Part shown: positions 11,931 through 22,587 of the stretch, piece after piece
How positions within the stretch are numbered: the first letter of the stretch is position 1
Layout: each line of letters begins with the position of its first letter
Source: Neolentinus lepideus HHB14362 ss-1
Taxonomy: Eukaryota > Basidiomycota > Agaricomycetes > Gloeophyllales > Gloeophyllaceae
Length of the DNA stretch: 64,000 nucleotides
Assembly: GCA_001632425.1 (NCBI GenBank)
Contig: KV425602.1
Coordinates: forward strand, 1-64,000
Direction of reading: 5' to 3'
Notes under the pieces: generated by a model
The model's input: only the letters and a program-made list of their open reading frames with translations
Told to the model about the DNA's origin: nothing
The model's database searches: none
Translations under genes and position numbers: made by a program

Positions 11931-14900
11931 TCAAGCACGTGGGACGCCATCGGTGCTCCACTGGCGATCCCTCCCAAACAGCGGCCCGTGGTCCTGCCAG
12001 CCAAACCACTTGAAGTCGCCATCATATGCCTCCGAGGCAGCACCAGAGACGAGCGTGATCTCCGGTGTCGTGAACTTGGCGAGCACGCCTGTTCCTCTGT
12101 TCGAGCCTGGCAGGCCGATGGCCCCGATGCGCTTTCCGGCGCCGTTGACGATTGTCGCGTGCAGGCTGTCTCTGAGCTTGGTCATGAGGGCATCGAGGGA
12201 GACGTTGCTCTGGTCGTTGCCGAAGGTCGCTGCAATCTCAACGATGATTTCGGTCGGGCTAGGAACAGGAGGTGAGGATACAAAGAGGTGAAAGGTAAGG
12301 GGTACGCACATGTATAAAATTCCGCGGATGGTGGAGCCGGAGTCTCGCTCATCATGCAGCCCTTGCATGGAGCTTAATGAATTGCATAAGCACAATGAGC
12401 GGTTCGAAAGATAGACCAGTCCGTACAATGATCAGGTCTGGAAAAGACAGACACAGAGTCTATGTAAGAGCCGTCTTGGTAGTGCAGCTCCACCCTGTAC
12501 GGACCATTGTGAGCGAACTCTAGGGTCTGAACAATGAACACATGAGCGGACGTTGCATCCGAACCAGGAGTCAGTTCGTACCTCAACGATCGCGATGACA
12601 TGGCGGTAATCTGGCATAGCGGTGTACCCATGTGGGACGTAGCTCCAGTGGGATCGTCCCAGTGGCTACTTCACCGTGGCGCCGACGTGCTGAGCCTGCG
12701 AACGTCCATATGTATACCCACCCAATGGCTCTACAATAGGACGAAGGTGCAGGTTGGTAATGTTGCTTTGAATCCGTATAGTTTTCTCGGGACGTACTGG
12801 ATGTCTTGCTATAGTAGTCACGAAGTCGCTTGCGAGCCTTGACCCTCTCGGCTGGGATGATGTTCTTGTCGACCTTGACACCGGCAATTTCGGGATACGT
12901 ATACTCTATATATTGACAGCGTTATGCAATTAGCTGGTGCCTTACAATATGCAAACGTACATTTATCCATCTTAGCATTCGAGTCCAGGAATCGCGTATT
13001 AGACGGAGTCCGATATTCACCGTCCTTTGCCCTAAATGGAGCCATCTCCGTGCTTCGATTCAGCAAGGAATTCTGGTTGAACATAAGACGCGGCACGATA
13101 TCGTATGATGGAAATCGCGCACGTAGACGGCGTTGTACGTCCCGTGAGACTGTGTGAATTGATACAAGTTGTCGTCATGCTCATAACCGCTATCACCGAC
13201 CTCCGGAAACGTGTTAGTAACATTGACGTAGTCCAGATAAGAACCCCAGACTTACGAAGTAATCGGTATACGCATACTCCCAAAGGGCCAATCGCCTATC
13301 GACGTTGGAATGATGGAGGAAGAATCTCCAACATACCGAGTTCACGTCTTTCCTCACCCAATTGCATAAGGACAACTCACATCGGGTCAAAGCCAGCCTA
13401 TGTTTTCATCAGACGGTATAATGAAGTAGAGATATTAGACCTCACATAATCAGGAAATGACATGTGCCCGTTGCCTCCAATAAAGTCGTGTAGAGAGTCA
13501 TGAATGCCCTCCAGCGATGCTGGGCCCGGTCAACTTTGTGACGAAGTGCATACTACACGGACTCACCTAGGTTGCGAAAATCCATTTCTCTCAAAGACTG
13601 GGTTGAATGATTCGAGAACTCATCCCATCTGTAAGGATGATAAGTTGCACAAGTCAAGGTGAACTACAGTAGAGATCGTCGGCACTTACGCCCTACTTGG
13701 GTTGCATTTACCGTCGAAGGTGAACAAGTCCGCTACCTTCGCTCTAATTGCCTTCGCCCTGGTCTTGATCGTGCTACCCAAAAGAATATCAAAACGCCAA
13801 TGCAACGGGCATTCATGACGACCTACTCATTGAATGCCAGAACATCGCTGTCTCCGGGATTCACCTTACTGCTGGCGTAGCGGTACGTTCGCTACGAAAT
13901 GATGGGAAACTGTTTCTTATTGATGAGAGAAAGATCATACCTTCCATTCAGCGAAGTATGCAGTAACTTGCTTCTACAAGATAGACCAACGTTAATGCGA
14001 GTCTATTAAGGTGAGCCAATTCCTTACTCCGTCATCCTGGAGTGTGCAAGTCAGAACAACAATGGGAGTAGCCACTATTCACTTACACCAGGATACGTTA
14101 TGTTTTCGAATCCGTCTGGGATAAAGGCAAACTCGTCATAAGCAAGTGGGTTGGCAACTTGCTTGAATTCGCCTTCGGGCAGAGTGATATTGACTTTTGG
14201 GTCGGTAAGGACAGGTGGCACTCCTTCCGTTTGTACTTTTTCCTCCGCCCAATCCCAGAAACTGAGTAACGGAGTGAAATAATTTGCTATTAGATGTAAA
14301 GTTGCGACACTTACGGAAATCTGAAGGAGCGAGCTGCTCCAGTCCAAGTATTTGATTCATTCGGATACTGCTTGGCAAATTTATTTGCAATATAATCGAC
14401 GACCTCGCCAAGGAATTGCTGGATTTGGCGGTATAAGCGCGAGCTATTCGTGACACGGAAAGTTCACTCGCTTCAACGGCCATCACGTACGGACGATGCC
14501 TGTCAACCCTATGTGAATTCGACCTTGAAGGACAAGAGTGCACAACCTCACCAGCTTGGAAAAACAACGCTCCCATGATTACAGTACTTGAGATATCCGT
14601 GTCAGAATTGAGCTGAATCGAAATCCAAAACATACTCCGCCAAATCTAGACGGCACAGGGCCGGTGTCCTTCCCATCTTTCGTGTTATAATCTGTCTTCC
14701 TTCCTGATGACTGTCTCTGATCACCCCTCCATTCCTACACATTTGTGTCAGTGATGACCGCTAAATTCTAATAACTGGACTAAGACCTGATAAGGAAGCC
14801 CATGTATACCGCTTAGTTCCATGAATGACGCCGCCTGAGGTACAGTTTTGGTATCGTTAACAGCGCATTTAGTCGAGACATCCTCATCGAGTCTACCTTG

Positions 14901-15022
14901 GACAAGAAGGTAGGCCATGATAAAGAGGGCGAATTGGCCTGCATGTCTTCAATGGCGAGGCGTTGAGATACTACGCCAGTACTTTCGCGACTGACGACGA
15001 GATAGTACTTAGAGTCAGACAT
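11931..15022 (-). CDS. Tyrosinase (polyphenol oxidase), many exons, possibly frameshifted
   Basis: Minus-strand exons that splice in phase: 14787-15022, 14636-14734, 14552-14586, 14472-14499, 14315-14418, 14087-14261, 13941-13973, 13827-13891, 13690-13743, 13567-13628, 13446-13519, 13381-13397, 13256-13325, 13123-13200 and 12961-13072. The copper-A histidines lie in GIHGLPYQ, YCNHGS (with the Cys that forms the thioether in fungal enzymes) and WHRPY. The copper-B histidines lie in GIHDSLHDFIGG and FFLHHSNVDR. The enzyme oxidises phenols to quinones for melanin synthesis. Exon 1 needs either a 44-bp intron or a frameshift near 14945. The intron 14419-14471 starts with GC. The junction near 12.9 kb gives a stop under GT-AG rules. 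The C-terminal part (12.9-11.93 kb, with SGSTIRGILY and DFKWFGWQDHGP) is coding-like but not fully resolved. Confidence 0.85.
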
Positions 15023-15111
15023 GCTGATGCCTTGTAGGGTTCTGAGCCAACGCCCCAGATCTAAAGCAGCAGCTGTTTATCATAGGAGAGTCAGGTACAG
15101 GCGCCCAGCCG

Positions 15112-15476
15112 TTACCACTCGAACCCAAAGACTTGGATATGAGTGATACCGGCAGGGTCATATGAGTACGACGTGGCCTCAGAGGTCCAAGTTACTGTCA
15201 ATGCAGAGCGCTGAATCGCGTCGATACCCTGGTTCGGAATGATGGCAGGCTCAAACAGGATAAACGTGAGCGTGGTAGTGTCTTCTTCGCAGCGGTAATC
15301 TAGACAAAGACACCCTGTGAGGAGACTAGAAGGATAACTTTCAATACCTGGTGTCGTACCTCCAACTGCTGAGTGTCCAGAACAGCTCATTCCGCAGTAC
15401 CAGTGTGAAATTCATCGGGAAGCGGTAGTTCAACAGCCAATGACTTGCATGCTACTCTTGTGAACATATCTTCCAT
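15112..15476 (-). CDS. Small hypothetical protein, 87 aa
   Basis: Two exons, 15401-15476 and 15112-15299, join in phase across a 101-bp GTACTG-TCTAG intron (15300-15400). The protein begins MEDMFTRVACKSLAVELPLP and continues with YRCEEDTTTLTFILFEPAII, LTVTWTSEATSYSYDP and ends FGFEW. Alternating strand-like segments suggest a small beta-rich, probably soluble protein. It has no signal peptide and only two cysteines. It lies 89 bp upstream of the tyrosinase start on the same strand. Some tyrosinases have small partner proteins, but nothing here shows that this is one. I do not recognise the family. Confidence 0.65.
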
Positions 15477-16854
15477 TGCATGGAACATCGATGTCGCAAT
15501 CATCACCCTCGCTATGGAGGGATGTTATTTTTAACCAATAGATGAACTTGAGCGCCGGTACCATATGCCTGGAGACGGAGAGGTTCATCTTCGGTTATGT
15601 TTCGCTGCACATTTTAGCATTGAATGTACACCGACTAACAAACAAAATAACAACACCTGTTTTAAATGGGCAACTATCATTGATAACGGCAATCACGAAT
15701 ACAAGCGTAAGGATTTTGATCCTGTCACTTAGCTGAAGAAGAAATATCAGTCTAAGACTAGCTCTGTATAGCACCCACGGACAACTGAACCCCTCATCCT
15801 TAGTTGGCACCTCGTGTATCGAGTAACGTCTGCATGCCAGTGATCTCGAATCTGATAGCTCGGCCAGTTTCTTCTTCCTCATAGACTCTCTCAAGCTCCT
15901 ATGAAGGGTACGTCACAATATGCCTTGCTGCGCTCTTCGCTCGGGTATGTAGAAAACAATCCTGAAACTTATGTGCAGCTTAGTGGAGAAGAAAAAGCGT
16001 CATCCTCGGAAGAGAGCATCAGAACGCTAGTACACAACGGCCACTTGATAGCAAGTGCATCGTAAGGGAGCTCAAGAGCCTACACAGGCAGGAGAGAGCC
16101 GGGGCGTGAATGGAAGACATACGGATCATCAAGTTTGCGCCCATTCATGGCCGCAACACCGCGACCATACCATCGTCAACTACATGACATCAACACCTCA
16201 TCTACATCTTACAGGACTTGAGCATCGCCGTTGAATCAATTATGATCTTGAACCTCTCTAGGGATCTAGGTTGTGCGAGGAGTCGGGCGAGAAATGCAGC
16301 AGAACTCTAGGGTGCACAGGTATACCCTCATGTTATTCTATGAGACTAGCGTATGACTAGGTCTAAAACGTGTCAGATGCACTGCTCTGAGTCAATGAAC
16401 TGATATGAAAAAGTGGAAGTTGACATACCAAAACCGCGCTTGGATCGCGAGGTCAGTTTGGCAAAGGCAGCGAGTCGCTCTGTTGTACACTTCTGTGGCA
16501 GTGTTAGAGACATCCTTCATCTTATGACCAGGCCACCTCAGAATATTATGGACTTGGAGTCGAGTTTATTGGTATTGGCAACAGGATGCAGTCAATGGTT
16601 CTCAGTGAGTCCCCGGTGGACCGCGGTTTACCCAGCACGTGGTCTCCGCGCGCGTGTGTCACGCATCCGCCACGCCGGCGGAGCATCCACACTATCCGGG
16701 CCGGCTGAGTGACTTCTGCACATCCGTTCCACTGCTTCATTTTTATGATAAATATCTCTAAACTCAATTCTCTGTTGTTCTCTGCCATCTGAACATCTTC
16801 GCTTTCGCGTCTGCTATACACAACTGAAACCAAACCAAGTACTCGCAGATCGCG
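15477..16854. other. Intergenic, no supported gene
   Basis: Several short frames are open on both strands, but none has motifs or splice partners that I trust. The last 100 bp before 16855 are pyrimidine- and CAA-rich, as in fungal core promoters. Confidence 0.4.
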
Positions 16855-17100
16855 ATGTCTTCCTTCATCTCGTACTCTCGCAGGGCATCCAAATGTCCAC
16901 CGCCAAGCAACTCTTGTTCTTCATGCATGATTCGCACACAACTTAACGACTACAACTACGAAGATTACATCATTGACTCTGCGAGACGCCACGCGCACGA
17001 ATGTGACGCATGCCATCATATAGCCAAGAAGGCAACCTTACAGAAGTGGATGAAGAGGGGATTCGGAGTCAGAATTAGCCTCAAGAGTCTTGTGGCATAG
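16855..17100 (+). CDS. 81-aa double-CxxC protein, copy A
   Basis: Single exon, 81 aa, Ser- and Arg-rich at the N-terminus. CSSC lies at residues 21-24 and CDAC at 50-53, with DSARRHA between them and a basic C-terminal stretch QKWMKRGFG. The paired CxxC motifs with 25 intervening residues suggest a four-cysteine metal site or two redox pairs, which is inference. A second 81-aa gene at 46224-46469 aligns with no gap over the full length, about 40 percent identical, with all four cysteines in the same columns. Conservation after that divergence argues that both are real genes. There is no signal peptide or membrane helix. I do not recognise the family. Confidence 0.75.
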   Translation: MSSFISYSRRASKCPPPSNSCSSCMIRTQLNDYNYEDYIIDSARRHAHECDACHHIAKKATLQKWMKRGFGVRISLKSLVA

Positions 17101-17881
17101 GTAGGTGAGGAAGTCGTTGAATATGTGGTCCTTGTGTTGACACGGACAATTGTAGTGATCAGATGGTCCCTACGCTATTGACATTGTTTTACGAAGAACA
17201 TAATGACGAAATAATTCCAGGATATGGTGCATGACTGATGCTCAATGTGTACTAATAACGCTTTCTACCATCATTCACGGACTACGAGCGCATTGTATAA
17301 GACGTCGTAGAATTACACATCAGTAATCACAAAGGACATCAGTGCAATATTATAACAGTTATCCCAAGGCGGAGAGTATTTGCAGCAACTTTCTAGAAGT
17401 AGCTCTGGGGACCACATAAGTCCAGGTCGTATTTCCTACTTGGAAGACTTCCCCCTGATTTTTCCACTGGTTGGATCAGCAGCAGACATGAGAGTGATTT
17501 CGGGAACAGCGCCCGGCTCCAAGCTGTTTGCTTTGTTGTCTGTACTCCTGATACCGGCTGGACCACCCTGCCCGACGGTCGCTCTTGTTCACGACAGCGC
17601 CACAGAGATGGCCTTTGAAGAACGAGAAGATGTCGTACCTCCGAATGGGCCATTCAAACTAGCTTGAGCAGGTCACTGGTGATTTCACGTGGACTTTGGA
17701 TTAGGCTCATAACCACACTCTCCTAGCGCAATTGAGGCAGAATCTCCAACGACATTGTTGGAGAGGATTATCATGAAGTAAATCAACCGGCAGAATGGCT
17801 TGCAAGGAACGAAATATGGGCAGACCCATTTCGATCGGTCAACCTCCTTAATCTTCAGCCCACTGAATGTCGCTATCCTAG
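17101..17881. other. Intergenic with a coding-like patch
   Basis: A minus-strand frame around 17450-17660 reads NGPFGGTTSSRSSKAISVALS, meets a stop, then continues TRATVGQGGPAG. An opposite-strand frame at 17380-17667 is also open. Neither has a start, partner exon or family that I recognise, so no gene is called. Confidence 0.3.
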
Positions 17882-19310
17882 TCAATCCTGCGCAACCTGG
17901 ATGACAACCTTCCCAACATGCTTCTGCGCCTGCAAAAACTCGTACGCCTCCTTGGCCTTCTCGAACGAGAACACCTTGCTCACCGCCGGCTTCACATTGT
18001 TCACCTCAATTAGGCGATTCATGTCCTCGAACGATGACCGCGGGCCGACAAGGACCCCGCGGACGTTGATACCTTTCTGCAAGATTTTCAAAGGTACGCT
18101 GGAAACTTCATTCAACTATGCCACATCATTAGACCAAGGATAATCGAGCACGACGAAGGCGTACCCCTGCGACGATGCCGAGAATGTAGATGTTGCCTCC
18201 GAGCCGCACGGAAGCGATGGATTTGTCGAATGTCCCTGGGCCGCCGACCTGATCGTGTTTTTCAGTTATCCGCACCTAATACGTGGATACCTGCCGAGCG
18301 AACCTCAATGACATGATCCACTCCTCGTCCGTTGGTCTTACTCATGTCAAAAGATAAATACATCCAGATATATTCAAAGCACTCACAATCTTCAGCACTT
18401 CTTTCTCCCAATCTGGGTGCGTCTTATAGTTGATGCCGTGCTTCGCGCCCAACTTCTTCGCCAACTCCAGCTTATCATCGCTGGAGCTGGTAACGATTGC
18501 CCCTGCCCCACTCGCTTTCGCGATCTGCGCTGCAAATATCGACACACCACCTGTTCCGATACAAAGCACGGTCTCTCCCGCCTTGACAGGGCGCGGGCCG
18601 AGTAGCGAATTGTACGCGGTGACGCCAGCACAGGGGAGCGTGGACGCCTCAATATGCGACAAGTTGTCCGGGACCTTGACGAGACTCTACCATAACCCTT
18701 TGTTCAGGTAGGATTCGGGCATTGGTGAATGGACAACATACGTGTGTGGGGAAAGCGCGGTATTCAGTCAAGACTCCATCAACTCCAGCTCCGAGGGCAG
18801 TTTCAATGATCTCGTCTGTAATCTCTCCGAAGACGTAGTCGAGGAAAAAGTTTGCACAGACGCGCTCGCCGACTTGCCATCCCTTGACGTCTGAGCCTAA
18901 GGACACGATGGTGCCCGACATATCTGAGGCCGGGATCACGTTTGGCTTGACTCTGCGGTTCCGTGTTCGCGGTTAGTTGGGCATCTGCACACAGATAGAA
19001 ATAATGGTGTACCTCACGGAATAGGTGCCCGACGCTATAAGGAGGTCGCGGTACTAGCATGGCGCATCGGTTGGGATGAGAGAATGGAGTGAACAGTATA
19101 ATGCACCTACGTTCAGTGACACTGCGTGTACCTTTACAAGTACTTCATTGTCCTTCGGCTTAGGGACAGGTTCCTCCTCGAGCACGAGTGACCTGATACC
19201 CTCGTTCTTACAAAAACATTGTCAGATATGCGTCCCATGTTTGCGTGAGATCTTAATTTGACCTTTGGGAGCCTGTATGCACGAGTCTTGGATGGGATGG
19301 TCGATGCCAT
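17882..19310 (-). CDS. Medium-chain (zinc-type) alcohol dehydrogenase / quinone reductase-like
   Basis: Eight exons: 19263-19310, 19111-19206, 19013-19053, 18742-18952, 18387-18686, 18304-18336, 18165-18248 and 17882-18115. All are in phase and encode 348 aa. The N-terminal GroES-like domain shows NEGIRSLVLEEEPVPKP, YRDLLIASGTYS and IPASDMSG. The Rossmann part shows the dinucleotide loop GTGGVS, a short basic/serine stretch TSSSDDK, GVDHVIE and LGGNIYILG. These enzymes reduce or oxidise alcohols, aldehydes or quinones with NAD(P)H in the cytosol. The cysteine cluster of the structural zinc site is not apparent, which favours the zinc-independent quinone-reductase side of the family. The substrate cannot be inferred. 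There are no functional neighbours. Confidence 0.93.
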
Positions 19311-20383
19311 GATTACACAAAACGAATCAGACCTTGCCCAAGGTGTTATATTTCGAGATACCCCGGTTCGACGGGATTGGTAATATCTGTGTACTCGTCC
19401 GATGATCTGGAGAACCTAGAGAGTGGTCTCGAAGACTGTCCAGAACGACCAACATCCGTAATCATGAACAAATCGCTAAAGGCTGACATATATACAAGGG
19501 GCCGACAGAAAGAAAGTTCTATACACGACGTCAGAAAGTCCGACTAAGGCCCCGGCAGGGACCCCCCCTCCCCTACGTAATCTTTACACGACCCATATTG
19601 AGTAAATAAATTACCAAATCCGTCTTATTCTGTCATTTCAACATATCTCAAGTTGGAGTAAACAAGTATCATTGGTCTCTATTAAAGCAACATACAACGG
19701 ATAATATTATGACATGAATGAAGACTAAGTTTTCTAGCCAGCCTTCATTAATGGGAAACTAAGCGACGACGCCAAACAAGGTCAAACAGCACAGTGGCAC
19801 GTCTTCCTCGACCTGCCTGCCAGTGAAAGAAATGCTGGTAGTCCACTATAGCTATTTTACACTATTCTGAGATTGTATGGGCTTCGAATCATCTATCTGT
19901 GGTCACTAGAAGTCCAAATAAGGGGGTCTGCAGAAAGTCCTGATAAAGACCTCGAAGGACCCCCCCCCCCCCCCCCCCCCCCTCCCCCTACCCCGTGTGC
20001 CGGCAACTCCCGGTGTCGGCCCCTTGCATATATAGGCCTGTTTCCAGCAGTAGGACCCGCACATTGCACAGTCACGTGATGAGAAAGAGCAAGATCCGGC
20101 ATTATGTAATGTATTCCCGTGAGCTACGCGATTGCCCCACAGGGTATCACTGCACCCCGATGTGCTATAGATTAGGGATATTTACGGGAAGAAATGACAT
20201 ATAATAGCAATGAATATATCTGCACAAACTGAATAGAGACAAATATAACAACTGGATAGAGAGACAAAGCTCTGTAAGAACAGCAAAGGCCACAAAATGG
20301 CTCTAATATAGCTAATATTTAGAGTAAGCAGTATTAATCCTATTAGAGTAGTGGTTTCGGTGCCGCTTAAAATGTTAAGCCAT
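19311..20383. other. Intergenic, low-complexity and repeat-flanking sequence
   Basis: No gene is seen. Two related patches occur, one ending in a C-rich tract near 19560-19575 and one ending in the long C run at 19960. Both contain AGAAAGTCC shortly before the tract, so they look like diverged copies of one short repeat. Confidence 0.4.
19960..19982. repeat. Homopolymer of 23 C
   Basis: An uninterrupted run of cytosines followed by T and more C. It is likely to be length-variable, and the assembled length may be unreliable. Confidence 0.9.
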
Positions 20384-20476
20384 TGATAGGCCCCATTGGC
20401 TTCTGACCCCAGAAAACGCGATTTAGGGCAATTCTGCGCGCTTCGTGGGAACGGTGACTTAGCGACTCAATAGCGC

Positions 20477-21516
20477 TGATGAACACGAACACACGACGAA
20501 ACCCGCGGAAAAGGAGACCTAAAGGGTAGACACAACCACAAAGCAAACACCAAAGCCCTTGGTGTCAGATGGCTGCGAGGCCCGGGGTAACGAAGGGTAA
20601 TAGATAGTTCGGAGGGAGTAAATGGAAGGATAGGGCTGAGACCGCAAACCACAAATGCGACGTATATGAAAAAAAACAAAAGAAACTGCGATGCGAAGTG
20701 GGACGTAGAAAGATGGCGACGGAATAGCGATGGGAGGCTAAAAATAGAACACAATCGGAAAGTGACAAGGTGCGAAACGGCGCGCCTATTAGCAGTTGGC
20801 GAGATAGCGATGTAGCGACTAGCGACGTATAGCGACGTATAGCGACGTATAGCGATGATAGCGACGCAGGGGTCGGAGGAAGGATGCAAGACGCAGGAAG
20901 CTCAGAGATAGACGCAGGAATGAGATGGGAACACTAGATTGCGCAGGGAGGACTGACTGGGGTGCCTGTTGCCTGCCTTGTCTGCCTACAGGAGGTCCAA
21001 CTAAAGTACTCTACTGGGAAAACAGACGAACCAAGAGCCATATGCTAACAAAATGAAACTACTCCTGAAACCGATGCACAGGCCACCGCATACCGAAAGA
21101 AGCGTGGGAAAGCGCACAGCATCGCATCAAAAAGCGCTATTGCTCCAGGTGGAGGCTGTACAGGTGCCCGCAATGCGCGCACAGCCTCGGAATGACTTGA
21201 GCTTGATAGAGACCACACTGCCGGACGCAGCTGAAGCAGTGCAACACTGCCGCACTATGCCACCTGTTGGAAGGATACCACGGCACCGCCGCTATTGTCG
21301 AGATGGGTGCACTTGCTTACATAATGCAGCAGAGCGCCTGCTGAACGAGATCGAAGTGTCGAGGAGTGCAGGAAATAGCTGGAAAAATCAATAAAAACTC
21401 GAATATCGCTTGCGCCACCAGACCGGGAGCCCTAGCGCTATCGCACATAGCGTGGGAAATAGCGCACAAGTGCCGGAAATGCGTTTTCTGAGCCTAGAGA
21501 CACATAGGGTGTATCA
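20477..21516 (+). mobile_element. Nested TG...CA element, 1,040 bp, 4-bp target duplication
   Basis: Begins TGATGAACACG and ends GTGTATCA. GCGC is present immediately on both sides (20473-20476 and 21517-21520). The right palindrome arm has the uninterrupted site, AATAGCGCACTG, which proves insertion. The first 160 bp match the apex of the palindrome (22588-22740). It contains a small tandem GCGACGTATA repeat at about 20821-20850. No protein of the element is recognisable. TG...CA ends, a short target duplication and unlike left and right ends fit a solo LTR. Confidence 0.85.
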
Positions 21517-22587
21517 GCGCACTGTCGGTACTCTGCGCACTAGCGACCCTATGCACCAGCGACAAGGCTCTCGGCTTGTCGGTGCACTTAGGATGGCTTC
21601 TCGATAGCTCGGTCAGCCGAACATCATTCAGTTGAGTCATCGGCATCTCGGCATACATTGTCTGGTGTTGTTACTGCAGTCCGAACCGAGGCGGTGTCTC
21701 AGGGCGCCTTTCCATATGGTGTACAGCCCGCCGTTGCTTCGGATCAGTGCTAGTTCTACTGGCGCAACTTTCCTTATGCGTGCAGTGCGCATCGACACAT
21801 GGCGTGACTACGGCTATCATGACACCGCCATACCACAGGGCAGCCCCGCCCTTTATCCCTCTTTCGGCAGGATTGCGCTAGCATCGGCAGCATAGCCCGC
21901 CCCCGGATTATCAAAGAGGTGCCCTCTCATGCAAAGTCAAGATGCACCCGACTGGCTCCCATCCACAGAATGGCACGCGTGCTAGAGTTGATCGCACAGG
22001 GTACTGGTCGAAGAGCGCATGCGGATTAGGAGCAAGGCAGTACAAGTCGTATGGACATGAGGCTGAGCAGAGGCACAACTCGCGGTAGTAGGTAGATAGG
22101 ATCGGACATAGAGCAGTCGCTCTCTTGTATTTAAGCCATTACTCTACTGTTTGTACAACAAGTTATCTTCACCACACTCTTCAGATTTCAGTCTCGCGTC
22201 AGAATTTCTTTTAAGTCCGTCTTGTGACTCGCGTTTAGGTACTCTTGCATACCTCCGACTTCAACCAGAGATAGTGACAGAGTACACCAGCGTAGTGTCA
22301 CTGTTTGTAAGCAATTCCTTATAAGCCCCAGTCTCCTAGACAGCCCCGTGCGCTGTAGCGTAGTGCTAACCAGAATCTATATATGTTCGAGTTAGAGATA
22401 GCGACTACAAGTAGTGCTCCTCTATAGAGCATCGAAGACCATACAGTGCCGAACAGGAGGAGCATCGTATAGCACCTACACAGCGCTGTGCACATAGCGC
22501 TACATAGCGCATAGCGTCGCCTTCTATCCTCAGACTGCCGCCGAGTAGCGACTTGGCACCAACCTCCCTTTAGCCCCAACTATACAT

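Noticed and set aside
20821..20866. Possible CRISPR-like or satellite array
   Set aside because: Only about four imperfect GCGACGTATA units without spacers. CRISPR arrays are not expected in a fungal nuclear genome.
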